Shown here: piece by piece, positions 6,867 through 15,572 of the stretch
How the letters are laid out: every line of letters begins with the position of its first letter
How positions within the stretch are numbered: the first letter of the stretch is position 1
Origin: Rugosimonospora africana
Lineage (GTDB): Bacteria > Actinomycetota > Actinomycetes > Mycobacteriales > Micromonosporaceae
Direction of reading: 5' to 3'
Length of the DNA: 64,000 nucleotides
Assembly (NCBI RefSeq): GCF_016862975.1
Contig: NZ_BONZ01000013.1
Location: forward strand, 124,001 to 188,000
Notes under the pieces: generated by a model
What the model was told of the DNA's origin: nothing
The model's input: only the letters and a program-made list of their open reading frames with translations
The model's database searches: none
Program-made: the position numbers and the translations under genes

Positions 6867-8171
6867 CTATTGGTGTACGTGAGCCTCGCCAGCGGGCTCC
6901 GCCGCTCCTGCATCGGGTGCAGACTCGGCCTCCCGTACCGCCGGCTCATCCGAATGAGCGATCCGCGTCAGCTCACGCCACAAGGCAACCACGAAGATGG
7001 CCGAACCGACGAATGCGAACCAGAAGGGTGCCGTCACGCCGTACCGGCTGGCGATCGTGCCGCCCACCGCGGAACCGATGACGAGTCCGCCGAACACGCT
7101 GATGGTGTTCAGGCTGCCCACCCGGCCTTGCAGGTGCGTCGGCACAGCCCTCTGTCGGACCGTGATCGAGGTAGTGCCCCAGATGAACGCGTGCGCGCCG
7201 AACACGAACAGGATCGACGCCGCGACCCAGGCTGACCGGGTCAACGCCAGACCGAGGTGGGTGAGCGTCTCCAGGATCAGCCCAACCCGCATGACGTTGC
7301 CGAGGCTGACGCGTTTCGTGATCCAGCCGTACACCGCCGTCCCCAGCAGGCCACCGACCGCGGACACCGTGGTGAGCAGCCCGTACCCGACCACGCCGAG
7401 GCCCAGTCGTTGGTGCACGTAGAGCACCAGGACGGACCAGGCCGCCCCGAACGTGATGTTGAAGATCAGAATCGTCAACGAGAGGGTACGCACGGCGGCG
7501 TGGCGCACCGTCCACCGGAACGCCTCGGCGATGTCCTGCCGGAGACTGCGCGCTTCATCGGCGTCGCCACGGCCATGTGCGGGCAGCGTGACTCGCGAGA
7601 TCAACACGATGCCGGCAGCGACCAGGATGGCTTCGGTCGTGGACGGCCAGACGCGGCCGATGGCGAACAGCGCGGCGCCGATCGGCGGCCCGGCGAGCTG
7701 ATTCAGCGTGATGAAGCCGGTCTGGAGCCGGGAGTTGGCCAGCGCCAGGTCGTCACGCCGCACCAGCATGGGTGCGAGCGTGCCGGTCGTGTTGTCGGAG
7801 AACACTTCGGCCGTGGCCAGCAATCCCAATGCCACGAGGACGACGACCACGGTTACCCTGCCGCTCGCCATCATCGCGATGAGAGCGGCCAACACGATCA
7901 CACGGGTAGCGTCCGCGACGATCACGATGCGGCGCCGGTTGAGGCGGTCGGACAGGACGCCCGCGTACAGGCCGAACGCCAAGGGCGGCGCCCAGCGCAG
8001 GAGAGCGGCGAGCGATACCAGCAGCGGGTTCTGCGTCAATGACGCGACGAGGAGAGGACCGGCCGCCGAGGCGACGCCGTCACCGAGGCTCGTCGTCCAG
8101 GAAGCGGCCAGCAACCACCGGAAGGCGCCTCCAAGGCGAGCCGGGATGAGACGCTCCAGGAGACTCCGCAT
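6867..8171 (-). CDS. MFS exporter (DHA3-type)
   Basis: 434 residues with about twelve membrane segments. The first cytoplasmic loop contains GVLSDRLNRRRIVI, matching the MFS loop 2-3 signature, and SDNTTGTLAPMLVRRDDL (about 128-145) is typical of the MFS_3/enterobactin-exporter-like group. The C-terminus is an acidic Ala/Glu/Pro-rich cytoplasmic tail. Expected to be a proton-driven drug or metabolite exporter; the substrate is unknown. The promoter lies in the 47-bp gap after the TPR regulator, which is transcribed in the same direction, so the two may share a transcript. Confidence 0.85.
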   Translation of the reverse strand: MRSLLERLIPARLGGAFRWLLAASWTTSLGDGVASAAGPLLVASLTQNPLLVSLAALLRWAPPLAFGLYAGVLSDRLNRRRIVIVADATRVIVLAALIAMMASGRVTVVVVLVALGLLATAEVFSDNTTGTLAPMLVRRDDLALANSRLQTGFITLNQLAGPPIGAALFAIGRVWPSTTEAILVAAGIVLISRVTLPAHGRGDADEARSLRQDIAEAFRWTVRHAAVRTLSLTILIFNITFGAAWSVLVLYVHQRLGLGVVGYGLLTTVSAVGGLLGTAVYGWITKRVSLGNVMRVGLILETLTHLGLALTRSAWVAASILFVFGAHAFIWGTTSITVRQRAVPTHLQGRVGSLNTISVFGGLVIGSAVGGTIASRYGVTAPFWFAFVGSAIFVVALWRELTRIAHSDEPAVREAESAPDAGAAEPAGEAHVHQ

Positions 8172-8218
8172 AGCGGAACGAGCCTATGGACGGTCGGTAC
8201 GGACCGCAAGGCAATTGA

Positions 8219-9646
8219 CTACGTGCCGTTGCTGGTGGCCGGATCCCCTGGGCCGGCCGGCAGGGCACGGGGCGTCAGCTCCCCACGGCGTAGCGCCTCG
8301 TAGGCATCCCGCACCTGTGCCGCCTCCGGAAGCCCGGCCGCCTCCAACGCGCTCACGACCTCAAGCGCCCGCCAGTGATTCGACGGGACGATGCGCCCGG
8401 ACAGGATCGCCACCTGCGTGACGCCCGCCGCCTCGTCAGGCCGGTTAGCCGCGATCAGCGCGAGCCCCAGGTCCACCTGTGCCGCCGCCACCCGTCGAGG
8501 CCACCCGCCTACGTGCTCCAACTGCGCGATGACCTGTCGGGCGTACCCCTCCGCGGCCGGGTCGCCCACCCAGGCCAGGGTTGTCGCGAAGTACGCCGTC
8601 GCCTTGCCCGGATCGTACTGGTAGTGGTGCTCGGGACGGTCCGGACGCGCGAGCCCCGCGACCAGGTGCTCCACCCGACCGATCGCCTCGTACGTCTCGT
8701 CGGCCCGCCCCAGCCGAGCCCACGCCCGGCCCTCCTGGGCGGTCGCCTGGATCGCCACCGAACTGTCGCGCGGGGCGACGCTCCGCGCCGCCTGGGCCAG
8801 CCGCAGAGCCGCCGGGTAGTCGCCATTGGTCAATGCGCTCCACGCGCGAGTCTCCAGAACCCACGCCTCGATCTCCCGATGCCCGGCATGACTGGCCAGG
8901 CTCGCCGCGGTCAACAGGCGCGCGTCGGCCATCGCCGGTTGCTTCAGATCGATGTGGAGGGTCGCGGCCAGCAGAGAGAGCCAGGCAGACACCACCACCA
9001 GGCGGCGGTGCTCGTCGAGCGTCTTGCGGACAGCATGGTCCAGCAGATCCGACGAGTACGCCAGGTACCGGCGTACTCGGACCATGAGCTGCGCGGGCGG
9101 GGTCACCGAGTACCGCATAGCGAGGTCGTCCACGACGTGCTCCAGCCGGCCCACGGTCTCGCCACCCACATCGCTCGCGGCCACCCGGCGGACCAGCTCA
9201 AGGGCCTCGATCTCATCCGCTTCGTCGTCAACGGGCGCCATGATGGGGGGCGAGACAGTGGCCGGTCTCGCCAACTCGTCGCCCCGTGCCATGGCGAGGC
9301 CCCCAGTCGCAGGCTCGGCGCGGGCCACCTCTGTCATCCGACGGCCCGCCGTACCAACCAGGCTAACCGGCGGCGCTGTCGCCGGACCGGTCGTCTGGTT
9401 ACCCGCGGCCATGCCGATGTCCGCGGTGGTGATCCGGCGGTCGAGTGCTTCGCTGAGGACCCGCGCGATGAGTGCCGGTACCGAGCCGCGGGGGCACTCA
9501 CCCTTGCGGACCCAGCGGTACACGGCCGTGTAGTCATAGGCGAGGCGTTGAGGTCCACCGAGTCCGTTGACTCGGCGGGCCAGCCCGGCGGCGGACATGC
9601 CGGCCTCGCTCATCAATGCGGCCAAGGCGTTGTTCGGCTGGCCCAT
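8219..9646 (-). CDS. Helix-turn-helix/TPR-like regulator
   Basis: 475 residues when started at MGQPNNALAALMSEAG. The N-terminus (about 3-75) is a lambda-repressor-like fold with AGLARRVN and YDYTAVYRWVRKGECPRG, typical of actinomycete XRE-like regulators. After a low-complexity linker (about 80-140) comes an all-helical region with TPR-like repeats (LARPDRPEHHYQYDPGKATA). GGGAGG just upstream of 9646 supports this start over the ATG 27 codons earlier. Such proteins often control development or secondary metabolism. It is divergent from the DUF6907 gene at 9862, and direct repeats TTCACATGG in the shared gap may be its binding site. Confidence 0.8.
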   Translation of the reverse strand: MGQPNNALAALMSEAGMSAAGLARRVNGLGGPQRLAYDYTAVYRWVRKGECPRGSVPALIARVLSEALDRRITTADIGMAAGNQTTGPATAPPVSLVGTAGRRMTEVARAEPATGGLAMARGDELARPATVSPPIMAPVDDEADEIEALELVRRVAASDVGGETVGRLEHVVDDLAMRYSVTPPAQLMVRVRRYLAYSSDLLDHAVRKTLDEHRRLVVVSAWLSLLAATLHIDLKQPAMADARLLTAASLASHAGHREIEAWVLETRAWSALTNGDYPAALRLAQAARSVAPRDSSVAIQATAQEGRAWARLGRADETYEAIGRVEHLVAGLARPDRPEHHYQYDPGKATAYFATTLAWVGDPAAEGYARQVIAQLEHVGGWPRRVAAAQVDLGLALIAANRPDEAAGVTQVAILSGRIVPSNHWRALEVVSALEAAGLPEAAQVRDAYEALRRGELTPRALPAGPGDPATSNGT

Positions 9647-9729
9647 CACGCCTCCCGAATGGTCGCGATGGCGCATACCGTACCGATCGGCGGCACACGC
9701 AGTCATCAGATTAGGGCGCTCCCACACAT

Positions 9730-9750
9730 TTCACATGGGTGTTCACATGG
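9730..9750. promoter_or_regulatory. Direct repeat TTCACATGG, candidate operator
   Basis: Two identical 9-mers, TTCACATGG at 9730-9738 and 9742-9750, are 12 bp apart start to start, about one helical turn. They lie in the divergent gap between the HTH/TPR regulator and the DUF6907 gene. Two same-face half sites suit cooperative binding by a regulator; assignment to the adjacent regulator is inference. Confidence 0.4.
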
Positions 9751-9861
9751 TCTGCCCCGCGGATGCGACCGAGTTTGATCAGACCCCAGACCGCGTCGGG
9801 GTGGGTGCTGAGGCGAGGCTCCGCTCGCTCCGGCGCATTCCCAATCAGAAGGAGCGTGCGA

Positions 9862-10143
9862 ATGAGCGCCTTGCGAGTACTCAAGCCAGGCGACGTAGAC
9901 CATCCGCGGTGGTGCTCACCGGCTCACTGTCGGGCGGACCGCCTTGGCAGAAGCCATGAATCGGCACCGGTGCGGGTCGCCGACCTCACGCTGACCGTGG
10001 CACAGTCCACTTCGGAACGTCCGACCGAGACTGTGGTCATGATTGATTCATGCCCTGACGACCAGGAGATCGCCGCCGTGGTCGTGCGGCTCGACGACGT
10101 ACCGGCGTTCGCCCGGACGCTCCTCGACCTCTACACCAGATAG
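9862..10143 (+). CDS. DUF6907-like small protein
   Basis: 93 residues. PRWCSPAHC (about 15-23) and RSHESAPVRV (about 30-39) followed by strands ending in VVRLDDVPAFARTLLDL fit small actinobacterial proteins of the DUF6907 type; a Cys/His metal site is possible. AAGGAG at 9849-9854, 7 nt upstream, fixes the ATG at 9862. It is divergent from the HTH/TPR regulator, a common pairing in actinomycetes. Function unknown. Confidence 0.65.
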   Translation: MSALRVLKPGDVDHPRWCSPAHCRADRLGRSHESAPVRVADLTLTVAQSTSERPTETVVMIDSCPDDQEIAAVVVRLDDVPAFARTLLDLYTR

Positions 10144-10169
10144 GTCCGATGGTCCACATTGGACCTATC
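10139..10169. terminator. Bidirectional hairpin between convergent genes
   Basis: GATAGGTCC (10139-10147) pairs perfectly with GGACCTATC (10161-10169) around a 13-nt loop. It covers the stop regions of the gene ending at 10143 and the one ending at 10165 from the other side, so it could terminate both. No U-tract follows on either strand. Confidence 0.6.
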
Positions 10170-10604
10170 GGTCGTCCGGCTGCCCCGACTCATGCGTCGC
10201 GCACGCACCATCGCGGAAGAGCAGGATCGTCAGCGTCTGCTGAAGTTCCTCCCGGAAGAAGCCCGCATAGCCGTCCTCGTCCGCCCATGGTGCCAGGAGT
10301 TCGGCGAACCGCCACCAGCAGTGCGCCCACAGATCGTCCACCAGTACACCCGGGCGTGCAGACCCCACGCGTAGTGGTCCCCGCCCGAAGACGTGTACCG
10401 GTACTGCCGGTTCAGCGTCGCCGTCTCGCCGCCGGGCAGGTAACTGGGGGTACCGGGGCTGAGTAGCGGCTCGTCGTCGTCGATGGTCAGCCGGGGCGAC
10501 CGTTCCGGCGAGAGGCCGAGGTGCCAGCGAAGCTCAGCCAGCACCTCGGCAGGCGTGTCATCGCGGAGGAACACGGAGAAGACGACCTCGAAGTGCCCGC
10601 TCAT
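10165..10604 (-). pseudogene. Hypothetical protein gene broken by a -1 frameshift
   Basis: Starting at ATG 10604 the frame encodes MSGHFEVVFSVFLRDDTP and continues with good coding bias to YAWGLHARV near 10355. Coding then resumes one frame over as VDDLWAHCWWRFAELLAPW and ends at 10165 with LQQTLTILLFRDG. A single missing base around the GCCCGGGTGT run at about 10350-10362 would restore one protein of about 146 residues. Either a real inactivating deletion or a sequencing error. The product, rich in Trp and acidic residues, is not a family I recognise. Confidence 0.65.
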
Positions 10605-10620
10605 GGCGCCCTCCCGTTAC

Positions 10621-10672
10621 CGCCGACCTCCGGCGCGGTAGCGAGCCGCCGGCCTCCGGCACAGTAGCGGAC
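10621..10672. repeat. 26-bp tandem repeat, two copies
   Basis: Units at 10621-10646 and 10647-10672 share CGCCG-CCTCCGGC and a GTAGCG ending with a few substitutions. The repeat lies between the VOC gene and the frameshifted gene, both on the minus strand. Confidence 0.8.
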
Positions 10673-10694
10673 AAAGGCGAAAGCGGAGGCGCCC

Positions 10695-11414
10695 TCAGGA
10701 GCGCTGATGGAGGCCGAACGGTACCCCCGCCGGATCCGTACCCGACGCGAACCGGCCGAAGCCCTCCCGCACCGGCCCCGCGTCGTCGATGGTCGCACCC
10801 AGCTCCCGTGCCCTCACCACCGCCGCGTCGATGTCCGGAACCGAGAAATACACCACCACGTGGCGGTCGTCGTCGCCCGCGTGCAGGCCGGCCCGCAGCC
10901 CCGGACCCGTGAAGTTGTTGTTGGTGCCCGGCATCGGCTCCACCCGCCAGCCGAACAGCGCCGCGAAGAACTCCCGGGTCGCGGCCGTCTCCGGTACCCC
11001 GATCTCCAGCCACCCAGGCGAACCCACCGGCGCCGGCGGGCGGTAGGTCCCGACGTTCCACGCGTTGCCTTCGGTGTCGGCCACCGTGAATCCGAGGCCG
11101 CGATCCTGCTGGGTCAACGGCCGGCTCACACTCGCGCCGGCCGCGGTGACGCGGTCGAACGCCGCCCGTACCCCGGCTTCGTCGGAGACCAGATACACCT
11201 CGCCGCGCGCGTAGCGGTTCCGCGGTCCCTGGTCCTCGCCGCGGGAGTGCTGGCCGAGCATCACGGCGCTGTCGCCCCAGGCGAGTTCGGCGTGTGCGAT
11301 CTGCCCATCCTCGCCGCGGACCACGAGCAGCTCGCGCAGGCCGAGCACCGTGGTCAGCCATTCGATGGCGGCCGGCGCGTCCAGGTAACGCAGCGCGGGA
11401 TACACATCGCTCAT
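10695..11414 (-). CDS. Two-domain VOC (glyoxalase/bleomycin-resistance) protein
   Basis: 239 residues from MSDVYPALRYLD. Two vicinal-oxygen-chelate modules: residues about 4-122 with WLTTVLGLRELL and GFTVADTEGNAWNVG, and about 128-236 with GWLEIGVPETAATREFFAALFGW and DPAGVPFGLHQ. The second metal-ligand positions are not all conserved, so enzymatic activity is uncertain; such proteins may bind or modify small toxic molecules. ATG at 11414 preferred over 11423 because it begins the beta-alpha-beta module. A terminator hairpin separates it from the upstream membrane-protein gene. Confidence 0.8.
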   Translation of the reverse strand: MSDVYPALRYLDAPAAIEWLTTVLGLRELLVVRGEDGQIAHAELAWGDSAVMLGQHSRGEDQGPRNRYARGEVYLVSDEAGVRAAFDRVTAAGASVSRPLTQQDRGLGFTVADTEGNAWNVGTYRPPAPVGSPGWLEIGVPETAATREFFAALFGWRVEPMPGTNNNFTGPGLRAGLHAGDDDRHVVVYFSVPDIDAAVVRARELGATIDDAGPVREGFGRFASGTDPAGVPFGLHQRS

Positions 11415-11456
11415 GCGCCCCACGCTAAGGGCGTCGCCGGGCCGAGGCTTCGAAAA

Positions 11457-11494
11457 CTACCGGCTGTCTCCATAGGAGCGGAGACAGCCGGTAG
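11457..11494 (-). terminator. Rho-independent terminator
   Basis: A perfect 15-bp stem (11457-11471 with 11480-11494) around an 8-nt loop, followed on the minus strand by TTTT. It sits 13 bp after the stop codon of the membrane-protein gene at 11508, so it ends that transcript before the VOC gene. Confidence 0.85.
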
Positions 11495-11507
11495 CGGAGC
11501 GGGTCGT

Positions 11508-12044
11508 TCAGTTCCGCGGGAACCTCGACGATCCGGTCGTGACCGGGACCGACTGCCGCGCCGCCTGGGCCGCTCCCAGGATCGGCAGCCCGGCCCGGCG
11601 CGCCAGCATCAGGTTCTGCACCACGAGGGTGACGCCGAGGAAGAGCAGGATCTCGCCGGTACCTTCGGGAGCGTGCAGCGCCGAGCCGAGGGCGGCCATG
11701 CCCACCCGCACCAGTACGGTTGCCACCCAGAGCGCCATGGTCCAGCCGGTACCCCTCGTGTAAACCACCCCGTCGCGCCAGATCAGCCGCTGGCTGGCGG
11801 CCCGGGCGACGCCGCCGATCGCGCCGATCAGCACGCCGCCCACGAGCAGGAGGATGGCGGTTGGCGAGTTCAGCCGGTCGAACATGGTGCGGTCCTCCAC
11901 CAGTCCGATCAGGACCAGCAGTACCGGAATCGTCAGCATCCGCGTCGTGCTCAGCCGCCGCTCCGTCATCTGACGGCGGATCACCCAGACCAGCACCAGT
12001 ACCGCGATGGTGCCGGTGATCAGCCCCTGCTGCAGCCCGCTCAT
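11508..12044 (-). CDS. DUF1453-like integral membrane protein
   Basis: 178 residues with four or five membrane segments: about 7-22, 36-52, 64-82, 100-118 and 128-146. RRQMTERRL between the first two segments and the overall layout resemble DUF1453/CcdC-like actinobacterial proteins. The C-terminal 25 residues are soluble and basic. Function unknown; no partner genes are evident. It is followed by a strong terminator. Confidence 0.65.
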   Translation of the reverse strand: MSGLQQGLITGTIAVLVLVWVIRRQMTERRLSTTRMLTIPVLLVLIGLVEDRTMFDRLNSPTAILLLVGGVLIGAIGGVARAASQRLIWRDGVVYTRGTGWTMALWVATVLVRVGMAALGSALHAPEGTGEILLFLGVTLVVQNLMLARRAGLPILGAAQAARQSVPVTTGSSRFPRN

Positions 12045-12138
12045 GTCGAAACACTCCCCTGTCGATCAGCGATGTCATCGACGCTACGGCGCGACCCAAC
12101 GGCAGGGCGCCGGAGCTGGGATGGAACGCGGATGGAAA

Positions 12139-12166
12139 CCGGCCTCCACCCATGGGTGGAGGCCGG
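12139..12166 (-). terminator. Hairpin terminator
   Basis: A 13-bp perfect stem (12139-12151 with 12154-12166) on a 2-nt centre, followed on the minus strand by TTTCC. It lies 34 bp after the stop of the small membrane protein at 12201 and before the start region of the next gene. Confidence 0.75.
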
Positions 12167-12200
12167 CGACGAGGGAGCTGGCCGGGCTCGGACCCGAGGA

Positions 12201-12422
12201 TCAGCGGCTGTGTGTCTCTTCCAGCTTGAGCGCGTTGCCGATGCCGAAAAACGTCGGCGCCCATAGCCCGACGTAGATGCCCCACCGGTCGGCCCGGTCG
12301 ACACCCGCGCGCTCCGCCTTCTTCGAAACCGCCCACGACGCGATGGACATCGCGATGGAAGCGACACCCGCGGTGTAGGCGATCGAGCTGGTGATGCCCA
12401 TCTCCTGCATCTTCTTGATCAC
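12201..12422 (-). CDS. Small two-segment membrane protein
   Basis: 73 residues, starting at a GTG with GAGGGGG about 6 nt upstream. Two hydrophobic stretches (about 10-31 and 48-63) are separated by the charged loop SKKAERAGVDRADRW; a membrane hairpin with both ends inside is likely. No family recognised. It has its own ribosome site and terminator and therefore appears to be a free-standing gene. Confidence 0.65.
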   Translation of the reverse strand: MIKKMQEMGITSSIAYTAGVASIAMSIASWAVSKKAERAGVDRADRWGIYVGLWAPTFFGIGNALKLEETHSR

Positions 12423-12860
12423 GAGACCCCCTCATGTGTGCTTGCCTGTCGCAGCTACCCATCGGGCGCACCGGTAATCCCGGGCGACCAAGCCGGTACC
12501 GGCCCTCCGGAACCGGTCGCCTCGCACAGGAATCACCCATCCGGCGTAAGGGGCTCGGGTTCCGGCCGCAGGTCACTCAGACCGCCCAGCCGTGAGCCTT
12601 CGATTAGGTACTCTCTGCTACAGGACCAAATGCGCCATACGCTCAGCTTCTACGCGAAGTGTCAGCAAGACTCGGGGCACCCCTGGCTGGGCGGCGGCGC
12701 CTGATTCTTGGCCCGGAACCCTTCACCGGGGTCGCGTTCGACGTGCCGCCGACCGGTTCGGCTTCGCGATGACGAACGCCAGTCCTCTCTCGCGGAGGCG
12801 AACACAGTCACCGACAGGTATCCACCGAGAACGCAGATCGACCGAGACTGGGAGACCTTC
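12423..12860. other. Intergenic region upstream of the chitosanase
   Basis: 438 bp between divergent genes. Short frames here lack coding bias and ribosome sites. The part nearest 12860 should hold the chitosanase promoter; no clear -10/-35 pair was identified. Confidence 0.5.
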
Positions 12861-14552
12861 GTGAAATCGTTCCGGCTGACCCTGGTCGCCGTGGGCGCCA
12901 CCGTGGCTTTGCTGGCAACGGGTGCGGCGATCGGCGCCGCGACGTCATCCGGTACGCGTCCCGAGCGGGCGGCCGACACTCACAACGTCAAAGCCGCCGC
13001 GGCACAGCCCACCCCGACCAAAGCGGCCAAGGCCGCCGGCGACCCGACCGCCAGCCAGTTGCTCGCCATGACACAGGTCTGCGATGAGGTGTCGGACGGC
13101 AAGTACGCCATGCACGAGGGTGGCCTCGCGAAGATCTCCGTGTGCAAGAAGAAGTCGGCCTATTTCTGGACGTCGGACATGGCCATCGACTGCGATGGGG
13201 AAGTCACCGACGAATGCAACCCGGACACGGACTCGACTTTCTCCGAGGGAACCAACTTCAAGACCTCGACCGGGAAGTACTTCACCGCCGACGTCACGCA
13301 CTACTTCGTGATACCGCTGCCCAGTTCCCGGTTCGACTACCAGAACGCCGGCATCAAGCCGGGCAATGTCGGCGCGGTCATCTACAACGGCAAGCTGGTG
13401 TACGCCGTCTTCGCCGACCTCGGCCCGTCGGACAGCATCGGCGAAGCCTCGTACGCCACGGCCCGGTCGCTCGGTGTGGAGACCGACCCCAGCATCGGTG
13501 GGACGGCCGGCCCGGTGACGTTCATCGTGTTCCCTGGCGTGGTACCGGATCCGGTTGAGGACAACGACGTGATCGCCCGGGTCGGGAAGACGGCTGCCAG
13601 ATCGTTCCTCGGTATGAGCGATCCAACCGCGCCGCCGGCCCCGGTGAACGAGCGCAAGCCGGCGCCGAAGCCGACCAAAGTGCTCGCCGACGGCGCGAAG
13701 AAGAACGACTCCAAGAAGGACGACGCCAAGAAGAACGACGCGAAGAAGAACAGCGCGAAGAAGAACGACGCCAAGAAGACGCCGGCCGCCGGCCCGACCA
13801 AGGCAAAGGACGTCAAGAAGGCGCCCAATCCCAAGCCGACCAAGGCGCAGGCTCAGGCGCCCAAGCACAAGCCCACACCGAAGCCGACGAAGGTACAGGC
13901 CCAGGGCCCGAAGAAGGCGCCCACCCACGCGCCGAAGCCGACCGGTACCCACACTCCCAAGCCGCCCACGACAAAGCCGGACACCGACGCGCAGCAGCGG
14001 GACGACGGGTCGGGCGACGACACGCCGAACGAGAAGGCGACGCCCGACGAGGAGGCCAGTGATCGCGGAGAGTCGGAGCCGGATGGGACGCGGGCCGGGG
14101 ACGAGACGCCGCGCCACCGCAGCATCCCGCGCGAGGATCAGACCCCCGTCGAGCCGGACGGCGTCACCGGTCAGATCACCGGCGCGGCGGGCAGGTGCGT
14201 CGACGTGGTGCCGAGCGGCCCGAACGCCGGCACGGTGCAGCTGTACGGATGTAGCGGCGCCGAGGAGCAGGCCTGGACTCTCCGCGACGACGGCACCATC
14301 CGGGTCCTCGGTGGCTGCCTGGCGGTCAGCGGCGGTTCCGCGCAGGACGGAGCTTTGGCACAGGTGCGGGACTGCGACGGCTCGGAGTCGCAGCAGTGGG
14401 CCACAGACAGCGGCCGACTGGTCAACGTCAACGCCGGCAGGTGCCTGGACGCCGTCAACGGTCAGGTCGCCGACGGTACGCCCCTGCAGATCTGGGCCTG
14501 CTCGTACGGCGACAACCAGCAGTGGAGCCTGCCGGACGAATCCACGCGGTGA
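12861..14552 (+). CDS. Secreted GH75-type chitosanase with ricin-type lectin domain
   Basis: 563 residues from GTG 12861 (GGAG 6 nt upstream). Residues 1-35 are a Sec signal peptide. About 75-250 resemble glycoside hydrolase family 75 chitosanases: YFWTSDMAIDCDG with the family Asp, and FADLGPSDSIGEASY with the candidate catalytic Glu. A 180-residue linker follows, first Lys-rich (KKND/AKKN repeats) then KPTK/Pro-rich and finally acidic. About 440-560 is a ricin B-type lectin (CBM13) with three QxW-type repeats (EEQAW, SQQW, NQQW). Expected to cleave chitosan outside the cell while the lectin holds sugar. Domain order is clear; activity is inferred. Confidence 0.85.
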   Translation: MKSFRLTLVAVGATVALLATGAAIGAATSSGTRPERAADTHNVKAAAAQPTPTKAAKAAGDPTASQLLAMTQVCDEVSDGKYAMHEGGLAKISVCKKKSAYFWTSDMAIDCDGEVTDECNPDTDSTFSEGTNFKTSTGKYFTADVTHYFVIPLPSSRFDYQNAGIKPGNVGAVIYNGKLVYAVFADLGPSDSIGEASYATARSLGVETDPSIGGTAGPVTFIVFPGVVPDPVEDNDVIARVGKTAARSFLGMSDPTAPPAPVNERKPAPKPTKVLADGAKKNDSKKDDAKKNDAKKNSAKKNDAKKTPAAGPTKAKDVKKAPNPKPTKAQAQAPKHKPTPKPTKVQAQGPKKAPTHAPKPTGTHTPKPPTTKPDTDAQQRDDGSGDDTPNEKATPDEEASDRGESEPDGTRAGDETPRHRSIPREDQTPVEPDGVTGQITGAAGRCVDVVPSGPNAGTVQLYGCSGAEEQAWTLRDDGTIRVLGGCLAVSGGSAQDGALAQVRDCDGSESQQWATDSGRLVNVNAGRCLDAVNGQVADGTPLQIWACSYGDNQQWSLPDESTR

Positions 14553-14621
14553 GGTATCCACGTGAACCCATTCCGCCTCATCCACGTGGAGGGTGGTTAG
14601 GGAACCTCTGGAGGAGGTTGC

Positions 14622-14882
14622 GTGCGCAGGCATCGACGGATGGTTGGCAACATCATCCAGGAACGACTCGCGAGGCTCTCCGAGCTGTCGCGGTCCGAAC
14701 TGGAGCAGCAGCTCGGGTTGCCGGCGGAGCACCTGGTCATGGGTGAGGACCAGCGACCGTACCTGATGACGTCCGTGCTGATGCGCCGGCCCGACGGGTC
14801 GATCTGGGCGCACGTGTACGTGGCGACCGGCGGCTGGGACGAGGTCGAACCGGTTATCCGTTCCGCGGCCCTGATCCGTTGA
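14622..14882 (+). CDS. Small hypothetical protein
   Basis: 86 residues from GTG 14622, with GGAGGAGG 7 nt upstream. The N-terminus is basic (MRRHRRMVGN), followed by a Leu-rich helix (RLARLSELSRSELEQQLG) and strands ending EPVIRSAALIR. No signal peptide or membrane segment. Family not recognised. Coding bias and the ribosome site support a real gene. Confidence 0.6.
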   Translation: MRRHRRMVGNIIQERLARLSELSRSELEQQLGLPAEHLVMGEDQRPYLMTSVLMRRPDGSIWAHVYVATGGWDEVEPVIRSAALIR

Positions 14883-14929
14883 CCGGCACCGCTCACGGTC
14901 GGCTCCCGATTTCTGTCGTAGGGCGCCCC

Positions 14930-14935
14930 TAGCAT
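14930..14935 (+). promoter_or_regulatory. -10 box of a leaderless gene
   Basis: TAGCAT lies 6 nt before the ATG at 14942, so transcription should start at the start codon. No ribosome site is present between them. Confidence 0.5.
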
Positions 14936-14941
14936 CCCCCC

Positions 14942-15382
14942 ATGGCTTACGAATTCCAGGTGGTCGTCGACGCCGCCGATCCGCACACCCTCGCCGACTG
15001 GTGGGCCGAGACGCTCGGCTGGGCGGTTGAGCCGTCCAATCCCGGGTTCATCCGGAAGATGATCGATGAGGGCCGCGCCACCGAGGCCGACACGACCACG
15101 CACCGCGGGCAGTTGGTCTGGAAGGAGGGGGCGGCCATTCTTCACCCCGACGAGCCGGCGCCCGGAGTCCATCGGCGGCGCATCCTGTTCCAGCTCGTGC
15201 CCGAGTCAAAGACCGTGAAAAACCGGCTCCACTTCGACCTGCGGGTCGGCGCGGACAACCACGAGGCGGAGCTTCGGCGGCTCACCGAGCGGGGCGCCAC
15301 GTTCCTGCACCGGGGCCAGCAGGGGCCGAGCAGCTGGATCACGCTCGCCGATCCCGAGGGCAACGAGTTCTGCGTGGCCTGA
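14942..15382 (+). CDS. VOC/glyoxalase-like protein
   Basis: 146 residues. A single VOC module built from two beta-alpha-beta-beta-beta units: MAYEFQVVVDAADPHTLADWW at the start and FDLRVGADNHEAELRRL in the middle, closing with LADPEGNEFCVA. This is the Glyoxalase_6-like actinobacterial group. Metal ligands are only partly evident, and the substrate is unknown. The transcript is probably leaderless. Confidence 0.8.
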   Translation: MAYEFQVVVDAADPHTLADWWAETLGWAVEPSNPGFIRKMIDEGRATEADTTTHRGQLVWKEGAAILHPDEPAPGVHRRRILFQLVPESKTVKNRLHFDLRVGADNHEAELRRLTERGATFLHRGQQGPSSWITLADPEGNEFCVA

Positions 15383-15403
15383 CGCACTGGTGTGACGGGC
15401 GCG

Positions 15404-15571
15404 GGACGCCCGGGAAGTGGAAGCCGGGCGCGGCGTGGGACGGCCGGAGGCGGAAGCCCGGTCGCGGCGGGAACTGGGCTCGGCACGACCGAAGGCGGGA
15501 GCCGGTCGCGGCGCGAGCTGGGCGTGGGACGACCGGAGGAGAGAGCCGGCTGCGGAGAGAGCCAGTCGCGG
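15404..15571. repeat. About 45-bp degenerate tandem repeat, four copies
   Basis: Units start at 15404, 15438, 15482 and 15527; each begins GGACG or GGCACG and carries a GAAGCC/GAGCCGG and GTCGCGG core. The first unit is shorter (34 bp). The array fills the gap between the convergent VOC gene (ends 15382) and the LiaF-like gene (ends 15573). Confidence 0.8.
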
Positions 15572-15572
15572 A

